The position numbers and the translations under genes were made by a program. Below, piece by piece: positions 1 through 12,240 of a stretch of DNA of 64,000 bases. The stretch is taken from positions 4,057,297 through 4,121,296 of the forward strand of contig NC_034411.1 of the NCBI RefSeq assembly GCF_002078875.1, given 5' to 3'. Source of the stretch: Numida meleagris. Taxonomy: Eukaryota > Chordata > Aves > Galliformes > Numididae. Under the pieces are notes generated by a model. The model was not told the origin of the DNA. It ran no database searches and worked only from the letters and a program-made list of their open reading frames with translations. Every line of letters begins with the position of its first letter. Within the stretch, counting starts at the first letter, position 1.

Positions 1-430
1 GTGGTCACAGGTAACAGCTAATTGGAAAGCACAAGGCACATCTCAGCGTACAGACTGTTGGGCTTGGGTGCAGCTCACGTGTTTGCCTTGCAGCTGCGTT
101 TGGTGGGGAGAGGCAACAACCTCTGCTGGGGAGTTCCTTCCATGAAACCTGGGTCCCTGTCTGAACAGACCCATCTCGTTCCATTGACTGCCCTACGTTT
201 GAGTCATACTAGAGCTGTTGAGGTCTAGGGTGTTGAAAAAGAGACAGAATAGTGTAGGGCCTGTTTCTGCCCTTTCCAAGTGATACATGTTTTTGGGAAC
301 TACTATTCAGATCTCCACACTCAAGCAGCATAGCTGTAGTTCAAGCAGGGGAAAAAACAAGGGCTTAAAGAGAGTAATTTAGATGTTCTGTGCACAACAA
401 CACCTGATTTATAGTATGGGAAAAGTTGAC

Positions 431-577
431 TTGGACCTCTGGAATTGTCTGGTTCAAACCTCTGCTCAGAGAAGGTCTTTCTAGAGCAGGTTGCCAAAGG
501 CTGCATCTACCCTTGAGTGTTAGCTCCAAGGATGGAAATCCCACAGTCTTTCTGGGTCATTGTTCCAGTGTTTGACC
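431..577 (-). mobile_element. CR1 LINE fragment (3' part, tail missing)
   Basis: Read on the + strand, this piece has the usual phrases of the CR1 3' region in reverse (a 'cctctgctcagag' block, 'agcaggttgcc', 'ccaaggatgga', 'ctgggtcattgttccagtgtttgaccacc'), so the element lies on the minus strand. The tail repeat is missing on the left. On the right it changes abruptly into Galluhop sequence. It lies in the intron upstream of the first SLC24A3 exon seen here. Confidence 0.75.
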
Positions 578-911
578 ACCCATGTGGTAGGAAAAAAAGC
601 ACATCTATGACACTCATTGATGCTTGCTGAATGTTTATGGACACCAACCAGTGGATGTAGCACAGAGAGGCAGTGGGTATTGCGTTTCAGCAGTGACAGT
701 GGGTCACCTCCACTCGTGTAGATTTTTCTGAGTGCAGCATGCAGGCTCTTGTTCATCCCTGGCAAAAATGCACTGTGAATGGTCGTGACTGCTGAAAAAT
801 AGTGTTTTGTAGCTGAGAATTTGCTCTGTCAAACAATGTTATTGTCCTCTTTGTACCTGTTGTCATTTCCATGGAAATAAATAGGAGGCATTACTTTCAG
901 AGCAACCTACA
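578..911. mobile_element. Galluhop (avian mariner) partial copy
   Basis: The right end reads 'ataggaggcattactttca' followed by 'gagcaacctaca', the terminal part of the avian mariner Galluhop. The body is the reverse complement of the copy near 22.5 kb: a 'cattgatgcttgctgaa' block, a 'cagtggatgt' block and a 'gtttcagc' block occur in the same order. It corresponds to about 334 bp of that 548-bp copy, so one end is missing. No transposase can be made from it. It ends only about 43 bp before an SLC24A3 exon. Confidence 0.8.
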
Positions 912-954
912 TATTAACTAGAATAATGCTTGTTTCCCATTTTTTGTTTTACAG

Positions 955-1121
955 CTGGCAGAATGGAAATATTGAAGTGGCTCTTCACATGGCCATTGAG
1001 TTTTGTCCTGTATTTCACAGTGCCCAACTGTAACAAACCCCACTTGGAAAAATGGTTCATGGTAACCTTTGCTTCTTCTACCCTCTGGATTGCAGCTTTC
1101 TCCTACATGATGGTGTGGATG
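955..1121 (+). CDS. SLC24A3: SLC24A3 (NCKX3) exon, fifth from the end
   Basis: This internal coding exon of the K+-dependent Na+/Ca2+ exchanger NCKX3 has 167 bp. It starts after 'ttttacag' with two bases of a split codon and ends at a complete ATG codon before 'gtatgt'. It encodes GRMEILKWLFTWPLSF and goes on to FASSTLWIAAFSYMMVWM. This covers the end of the cytosolic loop and the first membrane helices of the C-terminal half; two hydrophobic segments are visible. NCKX3 exports one Ca2+ with one K+ in exchange for four Na+ at the plasma membrane. The residues match NCKX3 rather than its close paralogue NCKX4; the last exon supports this choice. The gene's 5' exons lie left of the window. Confidence 0.95.
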
Positions 1122-2316
1122 GTATGTACCAAATAAAGCAGAAAACAGCCTAAGAAAGGCAACAGAAGTTATTTTTGTCAGCTTTGAGAAATTGGGCTGT
1201 ACTCTGTAGTCTACACTTAAGCAGAATTATGCAACCATGGGGCACTGTCATCAGGAAAGAAAGGGAGGCCTGGATTGGGCTGCTGCACTTGTGCACAAAT
1301 CATGGTCTGTCTCAGCACGGGACCAAAGCAGCATGGAGATAACTCTCTAAAGCTCTGGCCACAGCTTTCCTCTGGGAATGGGGAGACAACAAAAAATTTC
1401 CTCTTCCTTCACAGTTCATTCCTGTACTAGAACTCATAAAAAAAGTGACAGGAGGTTTTTTAATTATTATTATTATTTTGTTTTGTTTCCAATAACTCTT
1501 GCTACTCTGAACAGGAAGCAGAAATGTACTTGCTTTCTTTTGCTTTTCATATGTGAGGGTTAGGTGTTCCTCAAGAAAAAAAAAAAGCTATGCTAGTTTT
1601 CTATAGCTGAAATTCTGGAACCCACATGGTCACTGCTTCTAACATGTGGTTCCTGTTTCTTGGGATGTGCTGCAGAGAGTTCAGAAGAACAAGCATTATT
1701 CCTGATTATGTTTCTCTTTCTTCTGTGCGTTTAACATGGCTAATAGGAAATTTGGCGTCATTAAACAAAGGCATCCAAATTTTTAAAATGTGGATCAGAT
1801 CAAAGAGCACTAATCAATCATAGGCGCTGTAGCAAAGGAATTTAGAGGTATCTCCTTTCTGCTAAAAGGAACTGTTTGCAGTGACATAGGTATATGTGTT
1901 CCTGCATAGAACATTTATGTAATGTTAATGTAATGAACCTTGGGGATGTTTTGGTGTCGTCTCAGCTGTTGTTTGTATGTAATAACATCTGTGAGCGTCG
2001 GCCAAGACTGTCACAGAGGGCAGTAAGCCCCTGTAAAGCCTCTCCTCCAGGTTAGTGTCAGGAAAATTGTGGATGAAAGGTGTAAAGCAGCTAATCAAAG
2101 AACGTACATAGCAGGTCAGTACTTTCCTCTGCCAGGTGGTGAATATAATTTAAAAAAAAAAAAAATGAAGAAAGCCTGTCACTGCTTCTCTTTTAAGAAA
2201 GTGTCAGTTTGCACTGAGCAATAAACGCTATCTCATAGCATCTTGTAGAGCTGGACCAAACTGGTCTCTGATTTTATTCTTTATAAACCACCTGACAGTT
2301 TTATTCCACTCCTTAG

Positions 2317-2431
2317 GTGACAATCATTGGCTACACACTGGGAATTCCAGACGTGATAATGGGCATCACTTTTTTGGCAGCGGGAACCAGTGTGCCAGAC
2401 TGCATGGCGAGCCTTATCGTAGCAAGGCAAG
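2317..2431 (+). CDS. SLC24A3: SLC24A3 (NCKX3) exon, start of the alpha-2 repeat
   Basis: The exon follows 'ccttag' and starts in phase 0 with GTG (V of [16 protein letters not shown]). It ends with one base of a glycine codon before 'gtaggt'. It encodes the start of the second alpha repeat, the ion-binding core shared by all Na+/Ca2+ exchangers, including [16 protein letters not shown]. The acidic residue of the TSVPD motif, needed for cation binding in this family, is present. The 115-bp exon joins the previous one without a frame break and shows no stop or unusual substitution, so the gene looks functional. Confidence 0.95.
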
Positions 2432-2787
2432 GTAGGTTCATCACCAAGGTGTCAGGCTGCTGCTGAATTGCTTCTGTGTGTCACTGTCTTCTTTAGGATG
2501 CGTGTTCTGAATGTGAAAGAATTCAGAGCACTTCTCCTGAGGCTCAAGTTGAAGGCAAGCACAAAGGAAAAGAATTTTGCTGCTATTGCGAAGCAGCTAA
2601 GAGGTTCTTAACGATGGTGTGTAGCAAGCTATGGCATGGGTGCCAACTTCAAGCCTCCAAAAATTCAGTTTGGTTTTTGTTTGTTTGTCTGTCTTCCAAA
2701 TTTAAATTTACTGTTGTGGATTTGTGCAGAACGTGCCGTGTATTTTTCTGAAACATGCCTGAGTGTACATGGTTTCCATTCCTGCAG

Positions 2788-2900
2788 GTATGGGGGATAT
2801 GGCTGTGTCCAACTCCATTGGAAGCAATGTTTTTGATATTTTAATTGGCCTAGGCCTCCCGTGGGCTTTGCAGACCCTAGCAGTGAATTATGGATCATAT
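2788..2900 (+). CDS. SLC24A3: SLC24A3 (NCKX3) exon, rest of the alpha-2 repeat
   Basis: This exon follows 'cctgcag' and completes the split glycine codon. It encodes [20 protein letters not shown] and ends LAVNYGSY before 'gtaagt' (113 bp). It holds the second half of the alpha-2 repeat; the D of GDMA and the [10 protein letters not shown] stretch line the transport site in this family. A short GTG repeat and a run of Ts lie just inside the next intron. That intron is about 10.3 kb, the longest in the window. Confidence 0.95.
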
Positions 2901-3644
2901 GTAAGTCTTACATTTGTTTGCATTAGTTTTATTTATTTGTGCATATCTCTGTGGTGGTGGTGGTGTTGTTTTTAACACAAGCTTTTATATAGACTGCCTA
3001 GAGCTATCAAAAAAGTCCTAAATCATGTGGGTGGGCTTTGAAGAAACAAATAGTTTTGCTCTGTTTTGATCTGGGGATAGCAGCAATTACTTTTGCATAT
3101 ACATTCCCCATGCTTTGGAGGACAAGTACTTCCATTTCCTCCTTAAAGGCAGCAACTTGTGCTGAAATAAACTAACTCACTGCGTTTTTGTGCCCTTGAG
3201 TATATTCCAAATAAGGAAAATGATTCTGGTTCAATGAGACAAACAGGGTAAATGCATGGTTGAAATGTAAGGGACAGAGTAAATCTGTAGGGCTTTTAGT
3301 AAGAGGAATGGTACTGTTTTTAAACTGTTAATGTGCTGAAAGATGAAGTAAGCTGTTAAATAACTGGGGTATATCAGGGCATGACTACCATCTGGAAACA
3401 CTGCAGAGCTTCACTATTTGAGGAAACCTAGCCAACACCAATAGAACCGCTCAGTAATTCCCAAATGATGACAGATGCACACTATGCATGGAGCTGTTGG
3501 AAGCTCCCTTCTGAGAGAGAAGAGCAGGAGATACCATGAAATCCCAGAGGGAAGTTGCCATTGCTTTTAGCTGGACCACACTCAGCAGTGTAGGAGAGAT
3601 TCTTCTTTGCTATCAGTAAGTGACTGTAAAGTTAGGACTGTAGA

Positions 3645-4985
3645 ATCACAGAATGTTTGAGCTTGACAGGTACCTCTTGAGATTATCAAAGCCCGAAACC
3701 TCTGCTCAAGGCATGGTGAGCCGCGGCAGGTTCTTAGGACCATGTCCAGTTGATTCCTTAATACTGTTGATGGTGGAGACACCACTGCCTCTCTCAGCAG
3801 TCTGTTCCACTTTTAATCACCCTCACAGTAACTAGCTCAAAGTGTTCTTTTGATAGGATTTCTTGTATTTCAAATAGTGTGCATTGCCTCTTGTTCTTTC
3901 AATGGGTACAACTCAGAGGAGTCTGGTTGTGCCTTGTTTATGCCCTTCCATCAGGTATTTACACATGCTGAGAAGATGCCCTCGTGCCTTCTCTTTTCCA
4001 GGCTGAACAGTCCTGGTTCTCTTGGTCTCTCCTTGTATGTCAGCTGCTGCAGTGGCTTAAGTCATCTTTGCAGCCCCTTTGTCCAGTGAGTTGCTATCTC
4101 CGTTACACTGGGGAGCCAAGAACTGAACCTAGCGCCGCAAATGTGTCTCACTAGTGCTGAGAAGAGAGGAAGGATCCTTTCCCTCCACCTGCTGGCAGCA
4201 CTTCTCCTAATGCAGCCCAGGCTGCTGTTGGTGCTGCTTGCCACAAGGGTGCATTGTGGGCTTGTGCTTGGTGTCCATTAGGACCAGGAGGTCTTTTTCT
4301 GCCAAGTTGCTTTCTAACTGGTCAGCCCCAGTGCATACTGGTGCATGCGGTTTTTCCTTCCCAGGCGCAGGACTTCTCATTTCCCTTTGTTGATGTTGAT
4401 GAAGTGCATTTTCCCAGTTCCCTCTGAATGGCAACACAGCTTTCTGGTGCATTAGCCACTCCAGCCAGTTTTGTACTGGCTGCAAACTTGCTGAGGGTGC
4501 CCTCTGCCCCATCATCCATGCCATTACTGAAAATGTTAAGCAGTATTGACCCCTGGGTACACCACTAGTCTCCACTGCTGGCCTCCATCTGGATGCAGTG
4601 CAGCTGAACACAACCCTTTGAATGCAGCAGTTCATCTGTTAACAGCCCACTCCGCCACCCGTTTATTTAATCTGCTTTTCCTCTGTCTGTGAGGATGTAT
4701 GAGAGGCAGTGTCAAACGCCTTGCTGAAGTCAGTGCAATTAACGTATGTTGCTCTCCCTTCATGCAAGTCCACCTCAACCATCTTGTTATAGGAGGATAT
4801 CAGGCTGGGTAAATACAATTTCCCCTTCGTCTATCTGCCTACTCCCAATCACCTTCTTGTCATTCATGTGTTTAGAAATGGTTCCCAGGATTATTCGCTT
4901 CATCACTTTCCCAGGTGTTAGTCAGGCAGCATCCAGTTCCTTGGTTCATCCCCCTTCCTCTCCTTGAATATAGGATTGACAAAAG
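3645..4985 (-). mobile_element. CR1 LINE, old 5'-truncated copy with RT remnants
   Basis: The + strand starts with the CR1 tail side ('gaatcacagaatgtttgag') and runs through the reversed 3' UTR into the reverse transcriptase region, reaching the part that corresponds to 'atcactttcccaggtgtta' near 4910. In the minus-strand translation at 4207-4635 the palm motif reads KFAASTKLAG, so the two catalytic aspartates of the RT active site are gone. Many indels break the frame. This is one of the more diverged CR1 copies here and appears older than those at 33 and 59 kb. Confidence 0.8.
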
Positions 4986-5379
4986 GAAGCAGTGCTGTAG
5001 GAATACAGTCATTTTCTCTAAGGAGTAACTTATCTGTAGCTCATCTGTATTGGTTATGTTTGTTTCCTAGACAAGAATGAAAACAAGTGACTGAGCAGAG
5101 GCAGCCAGCTTTCTTGGGGGTACAGCAATGTTGCTACTGTTTAGCACACCCAAAATGTTCATTGTACACTGTGATGACATGGGTGGAAAAAACAGCCTTG
5201 GAAACAGTCCCACAATTAGCAAAAAGGGTTGTCTTAGTTTTCACTTAGGAATTCTGTACTTCACTCCAAATCCTTGGAGAAGCAGGCTTCAAGACATGAC
5301 CACCCCACTTATGTGCACACATACGCGGTAATAGTGATTGTGATTCTCCTGTCTTGTGTACAAAGGGAAACAGCTTTCT

Positions 5380-5450
5380 AAAAGAAAAGACAAAAAAAAA
5401 CCAAACCAAACCAAAACAAAACAAAAAAAACAACCCCAAACCAACCAGTT
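5380..5450. repeat. A-rich simple repeat (CAAA/CCAAA units)
   Basis: The stretch is almost entirely A with regular C interruptions (units such as 'ccaaa' and 'caaaa'). It lies in the SLC24A3 intron. It could be an expanded A-rich tail, but no retroelement body is recognisable beside it. Confidence 0.8.
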
Positions 5451-6745
5451 GTTTGAATGAGATTACTTTTTCACAGCCACCCAAATACTTCATCCCCAAA
5501 ATGTCTGATACAGGAAGACTGTACTAAAGTTAAGCTCTTGCTGAAAGTAGAATGTCAGTGCATTTTTAAGAGAGAAGCTTTTATGGCAGTGGTATGTTTT
5601 GTGGAAGCCAGAAAAAAAGCAGACTGCGTGATTTCAAAGTTAAGCTCTAAAACAGAGGAGCTTCCCATACGCACCCAACAGCCTTCTTTTTCTGAAAGGC
5701 TGAGCACTTGGGGCCTTCTTGAACATCATATTGTAAAATCCCAATGCCAGTGTATCTCTTGTTTTAGGCTGCCTGATTTGGAATTCCCTGTGGCCAAATA
5801 TTGTTCCCTCTTCTGCTGATGTAAAGGCAGAACTCTGTTACCACATGTTACTGTGCTGAAAGGGAGGACAGGATCTGTTCCCTTTCTCCTTCCCTTACTG
5901 TGGTGTGCATGTGCACAACATGGCATGGTGTCCTGCAATTTGTGCACCTTCTGACCTTCCTCAGCCGTGTGCAGTGAAGAGGCTTCATGCTGTAGCCAAC
6001 CAAGCAGCTCCTCAGGAGGTTTATGGGGTTTCATTCTTAACGTGGAGAGCAGTCTGCTTTAGCACCTTTCGTACAAAGTTTGTTTCTGAGCCTTCCTTAA
6101 ACTCCCTAAAGGCATGGATGTTTCAGAGTCCGTTTTACAGATGGTGCATTTTGGTTGGAGGCACTGAGCTTTGGTCGAGGCACAACCTGCAAGCTTGTGG
6201 CTGGTTGTGAAGCGTCGATATATTGAAAGCATTGTCCTGCAAAGGCTCAGTTACTGCCCGGTTTTGTCATATACCTGGCAGCAACCAGGGTAGACCCCAT
6301 GCAGGGGGCTTGGGCCAGATGTAGGATGTGGGTAGCCCACAGGTAGAGGGCAGGATGGTCAGCTCCAGTCTGAAGGGGGACACTGCCTGCATGTGATGCA
6401 GTGTGGGAAGCTGGCACACCAGGCAGCAGTGGTTCTTTCTGCACGTCCATCAATGCCCAGGCAATATGCCTGCCTTCCCTCTGTGCTTCCTTTTGGAGCT
6501 TCTGTCTCTGTTACTCAGAGGTCGCTTGGCTGCCCTCCTGCTGCAGCTCTGGCCTCATGGTATCAACTGTGTCTGGGCCAGCATGCCAGAAGGGCTTTCA
6601 GAAAAAAAGCAGCATCCCTCTGTACCTAGACAGGCCTTTGAAAAAGTTTTTCTCACCTCAGCTATGCATCCTGGATATGTTACTGGGTCAGTAACCCTGT
6701 AAAGATCCTTCCCTAGTGGCCTGGCAAATCCAGAGTGGGAAGATG

Positions 6746-6766
6746 TTTTTTTTTTTTTTTTTTTTT
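6746..6766. repeat. T homopolymer, 21 bases
   Basis: An uninterrupted T run lies inside the SLC24A3 intron, followed by 'atatgaagcc'. Its length is likely to vary between individuals and between assemblies. Confidence 0.85.
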
Positions 6767-9700
6767 ATATGAAGCCATTAAAACAGATGTGAGCCAGGAG
6801 TATTTTAGGGAACAGGAATTTTAGCTTAAGGGTGAGGATCCAAGTTCATTTGTTCATGTCTACATTTGTAAGAATACTCAGGTCTATCCATAGAAGGAGC
6901 TGGAGGAACCCTAATGTGAGCTTTGTTAGACACGAGAAAATCCAGTGGTAAGTGGACGCTCAAGGGAAACAACTTGAGCAAGCAAGCTTTCTAGCTTTCA
7001 CAGTTGCATCTGCAATGGGATGTGCTGCACTTACTCTGGCAGCAGTATGCAACTCAGCAAGTATTAATGGATTAATTTATTAGCAGATCCCAAAAGACTG
7101 AAGGCAGGCATGGCAGCAGGTGAATTCTGAGGCTTGTATCTAGACCAAAGTTTCTGGAATATTTTACATGAATTGAATCCCTTCACTCCCCAGATGTGGA
7201 GACTGGGATGATGATGCTGTATCAGAGCAAAAGTATCTGATCTCTTCTAAATCTCCTAAGAATGGAGGAATTTCCTCCAACCATAACTTCTGCATTTCTT
7301 GCTTAATACCTTGTGTGTCTACACACAGCACTCCATGTTGCATACTCCAGGGTATATACCTTCTGCAAAGAGAATGGTGTGATGCAGAGCAAAGCAGGAA
7401 TGCTTTCTCAGGTGTCTCAAAAGAGCTCCGGGAAGGAAATGCCATTGAAACTTGCAGGAATGCAGTACGTGTCTGAATTTCCAGTTTGTGAAGATCCAGT
7501 TTTGTCTCTTGGCAAGACTTGGGAATGCAGGATCTTACTCTGAATTTCCACTGCCTGGCAAGGGCACTGCAGGAAAAGAATACTTGAGCAGACTTGGGAC
7601 CTATGACTTCTGCAACTGAGGTACTGGAAACATAGTAGAGTCCTTTGAATATTCTCAAATTAAGTATTTTTTTTCTCATATTTGCACCCTGGAGCAAAAC
7701 CAGTTTGGGTTTTTGCACTAGCTCCTTGTTTTCCTTTCAGCAATTGCGAGGAGCTGAAGGAAAACTGAAGAATGGAATGACATTGATTTTATTTCCATTG
7801 TTTTTCCTCTGCTGTTTAGCTCAGTTTCTTGTTGCCTGCAAGAGCTGTCTGGGAATAGCAGGGGTTGGTGACAGCATCTTCATGTTTTCTACACAAGATG
7901 CAGGGAGATGTCTGCATTTAAATTGAGGCTAAAGTAGGATTTGAACTTTTGCAAGCCTTTTATGTGTAGTCAGTCAAAACAGAGTTCTTCTGGCTCACTA
8001 CAGCTGCTAGATACAAGCCAAGCCTCAAAGGAGGGTTTGGGAATGCTGATTTTTCCTTCTTGCAGTACAAGCGAGTGCTTCGTTTGCAGACAGTTCTCCC
8101 TGGGGTAGAAGCATTTCCTATGTTTAAGCAGAGAATTGAGCCTTTCCTTCCATAATTAAGAAGATTCCAGCTGATGCCCTGTTTTCTGCTCCTTGCTAAA
8201 ACCTGGAATTAAATCCCCTTCCTTACGGTGAGTTTTGAAGCTTCTGCTAGCTTTGTTTTCCCCGGGCTTATACGTGGTCGTGTACCCTGAGAGAAGGTAT
8301 TTCACCGACTCTTGAGGAAATATCACCTGTCTTTGAGAAGGCTACTTGACAGATTGGTACCCTGATGTGACAGATCAAGGACACATTTTCTTAATCTTTT
8401 GTAGCAGATTTCAGAGTCTTTTGAGCTCCCATGCTCACAGTTAAAAGGCTGAATTGATCAACAGTGAAGTAGTAGTTAGTCAAAACAGTAATTCCAGCAC
8501 TGTCGTTTCTGGGAGGCTTGTCAAACAGGAGCAGGTTGTCCAGAATCAACCACAGAAAAGCTAAGGACTCTGTAGGCAAATGTGGAGTGGAAAAATAAGT
8601 GAACAGTGGCTGTTCAGACTAATTTGGATGTAACAGTATCTCAGAACCACTGATCAGTGCTACATGAAGTGTTTCATGGTTCATGTTTCTTTTTGAAACA
8701 GACAGGTGGGCATAGGATTAGAAAATGGTGAGGCCACCAGGGTTGAAGAGAGAGTTAAAGCAGCATGCTTACTCTTGTGACTTTTGTGATTGCAGCCTTT
8801 GCTGTGGGCAGGTGGCTGCAATACAGGCCTAAACAGAAGGGGATTGCAGGAAAACCTGCAGTATGTTATCAGGAAGTAAAAAACAATAGGCAGCTGTCAT
8901 ACCTGCCTTCGTGCTCCAATGAGCAACCCTTGCTGCGCGCCATTTATTGCACTGCTTTCCAGAGCCCAGAAGACTTGGAACAAATCCAAACCAGGCACAT
9001 TTGAAAGCCTGTCCTCTCTTTGTTGGCATTAGATGAGTAACAGCAGTGTTTGTTGGAAATAAACATTGTTTTTATTAATATTTGAAGGTTTCCATTATTT
9101 TTCTACTTCCAGAACTAGACGTTGGCTAGCCAAGAGCTTTGGTAGGCGTCCTCTGGTTACTCTTACTGCAAGAATTAGATGCCTCAGTGCCCAGTAGCAG
9201 AGTTGATAGAAGGGAATATGCGCTTTTATCCTGTTGAAACACCAGTGCAGGACTTACTGGAGAACATCTCCCAGCCCTCTGGCTGCAGCCTCCCAAAAAG
9301 CTTGGCAGTGAGTTTCAGCAGGCTCCCGGGAGATCTTTCTTTGTTGGAGTTAGTATATTGGAGCAAGCATATATGGAGTTGAGTATATTTAGCAAAAAAT
9401 ATCCCTCAGAGGCCTGAGTACCATTGCATCTTGGACCTGAACAGACCTAGATAGTTTTGGTTTTCTTCTCAATATGAGCTGTTGAATCTGCAAGGATCTC
9501 AAAGCACTGAATTGCTCCAAGAAACCTTTTCAGGAAGAAGTGTCTTGGCAACAGGCTTCAAGAGGAACTGTATCTATTATGAGGGAGGTTTGTACTGGTG
9601 TGAATCAGCTTGCTCCAGCGCTGTCTTAAATAAACCAGAGGCCCTAGGCACAGTGCCTGAATTGTGCTATTCCCCTGTGCACACCATCCACAGGTGCTGT

Positions 9701-11161
9701 GCACATAGTCAGCAAGCCAGATTAGTTAGACATTTGCATGCAGATAAAGTAACCCTGCACAGTGTGTGTTCCAGAAGTCCAGTGCATTTGGAATTACACC
9801 CAGTGCCCACCCATGGGCACCAGCTTACAGCCCTCCCAGGGCAGCTCTGCTCTGAAGACATGCTTATATCAACATCAGTTTGCTCTAGCTATCTTTCTGT
9901 TGTTTTTCATTCCCTTCTCATTGCTTTATTGCCTGTTGTCTTTGGCCTCCTCAGTCCCCTTTCTGCCTGTTTCGTGGCATGGCAGGGAGATGCCATTTAT
10001 GCATCACCCCCTGAGCCACCTCTGGTATTCTACACGGCTTTTACCATGCTTTGAGCTCACTGACAAGGATTTGTGCTCAAAGAGTTTCATTTTTTCTTCC
10101 ACAAAGTACAGCTGTGATATGTATCTAGTTCAGCCAAATGAGCTTCCGGACGAAGTGCATTCCTCAGCTAGCATTTTTTCCTCCAAGGAAACCACGCTTT
10201 ACTATGTGCATGGAAGGATTTTAATTCTACTAAATTCACTTCAATTCTACTTCAAATCCACTTCAGTGGCAGAGTGAGGCAATCTGAAAAAAGACAATGA
10301 CTCTAATAAATAGCCTGATTATAGCAGTGCAGAAAGAAAAAGTGCATTAGAAATCACCCTTTCATTCCTCCCAGGAAATCCTTACTTTCTGCGGGACCAA
10401 CCAAGCCTCATAAAGGAAAGTTCTTGTCATCTAGGTTAATTAATAGCTAATAGTTTGGGCTGGCAGTACGAGATGGGCTTGATTCCAGGCCAGGAACGTT
10501 GCTAGATAACTAAAAGCAGAGCTGAAAATTGTTCACCTGGAGCGAAACTTGAGTTTTTCAGTGCAATACCACAACAAGGGGCAACTGGTGCTCATGCTGC
10601 TGCTGAGGTTGCCCCATTCACTTTGCCCTCATGGGATAAGCATCATGATGCATGTTACTGTTACATTCGTCAGTGTGTCTTAAATGATTAGCATACATTT
10701 CTTAATTTTGAATAATCCTTAACAGCAACAGCTATTCCCATGAGTGCCCTCCAAGGAGGGGCCTTGAAGATGTTCCAAAGAAAGCAGCCCCAGACATTTT
10801 TGGAAGCACCATCTTCAGCACACTGTAGTCAGAGGCCTGACAGACTGTCATCTTTACAAGTGTCTGTTCTCCTTATGGAGGCTAGTGCTGTAACTGAGGA
10901 GCAGCGTCTGCACTTCAGGTTGAATTCAGACATTTTCCATGCTGAAATAATTCAGTCTGCTTCATTTGCTTCCTTTTTCTGTCGATTCCTTTCCAACTGG
11001 CATAGTTCATGCTGACAGTTTTTACAGACATTGGCCCTGGTCATACTAAATTCCTAACAAAATATTCAGATGGGAATTTATTGTAAACATCTGCCTTTCC
11101 TGGACAATTACTGCTTGTCTAGGGTAGGGGAGATCTGGCTTTAGTTTTTTGTGATACAAAG

Positions 11162-11503
11162 TGTAGCGATCAGAAGGACCAACAGGATGGAAAAGGCATT
11201 ACAAAAGAGGTGGAGGGACCAGCACGATAGCAAAGTGCTACAAGGGAAGAGAAGTAGATCGCTCACCCATATCAGAAGATTCTGGGTTCACGGGGAAAGG
11301 CGTCCACCAAGGAAGGATCTCCAGAAAGACATCCTTCCTCAGTGGCAGTCAGCCCTTCAATGAGGCCTAAGAGAGGTGGAGCCAGGCTCCAGCCCTCCCT
11401 GTCACACAGTGATTTGCCTTCACTTGTGCTCCCAGGGCTGCCTGGGTCTTTCCTCCAGGTGCTCAATCAGTGGTTCAGGCCATGACTCAGCAGTTCCCAT
11501 ACA
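11162..11503 (-). mobile_element. Solo LTR, same family as the ERV at 47-51 kb
   Basis: The sequence is the reverse complement of the LTR at 51152-51505: both share the blocks 'ggctggagcctggctccacctctct', 'gaggaagga' and 'gctgagtca', in the same order. Its low-coordinate edge starts 'tgtagcgatcag', which on the minus strand is the CA-ending 3' terminus of the LTR. The high-coordinate edge stops after 'cccatacac', so the first part of U3 is missing compared with the 51-kb copy. No internal retroviral sequence is attached. Confidence 0.75.
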
Positions 11504-12167
11504 CAAAGATAGTTTATTTGAGGTCTTTGTGGATTTGCTTTGTGTTCTATTTGCATTTTAGAATAACTAAGATGGAAATACAGGTTGGCTGTCCTCTATG
11601 GACTGCTCATATTAGTGGAAGCAGGAGAAGAGGACCTACTGTCTGTACATGCAGCAGTGATGTGTGCACAGAACCCCCAGATTAGGTTGCCCTGGCTCCT
11701 TAATGTTAAAGGAAAACCACTATCAAAGAAAGGCATCTTCTGGGTCAAAACATGATGTCTCATCCCAAGAGCAGTTCTTATTTCAGCAAAACTTCGGTGT
11801 TTGCTTGGGAACTAGTAATAGAAGCTGCAAGTGGAAGTGGCCTTGGAGACTTCTATAGCTGCAGAAATAGGCTTCCTTCTGCCTCCCACTTAAAACCTGA
11901 AATTCACATTATCAGTGGGACATGACATTTTTCACCTTCACTTAAGCAGTTAATGCCAAAATTGGCCTTCACATTCTGAAGCAATTCAAATATTTCATTT
12001 CTTTGGACAGTCAGTCTGCTGAGAATGCTGCATGTATGGTGCATGTAACAACTATGTGAATATGTCCTCTGCACATACATACAATTACAGCTTATGTCTT
12101 GAAGAAATACAGCAGTACTTTTCAGAGCTAATGGTCACTATGGCTGTAGCCATTTGCACAAGTATTG

Positions 12168-12240
12168 AACATAGAATCATAGAATCATTAAGGTTGAAAG
12201 AGAGCACTAAGTCCAACCATCAACCCATCTGCACCGCAAG
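12168..12240 (-). mobile_element. CR1 LINE 3' tail fragment
   Basis: The fragment begins with the tandem tail 'catagaatcatagaatcat' followed by 'aaggttgaaagag' and 'agtccaaccatcaaccca', the reversed CR1 3' end. Only some 70 bp can be assigned. The sequence after it is not recognisable. Confidence 0.7.

Noticed and set aside
4207..4635. Minus-strand 142-codon frame as a host gene
   Set aside because: It is the decayed RT part of a CR1, recognisable by the KFAASTKL remnant of the polymerase motif.
7164..7718. Minus-strand frame of 184 codons in the SLC24A3 intron
   Set aside because: It has no domain, no membrane or signal segment of note, no splice context and no conserved look. A frame of this length can occur by chance in 64 kb.
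9482..10277. Two overlapping + strand frames of 190 and 171 codons
   Set aside because: They overlap in different frames, show no family resemblance and lie in an intron. The hydrophobic stretch near 9890-9960 comes from a T-rich segment.
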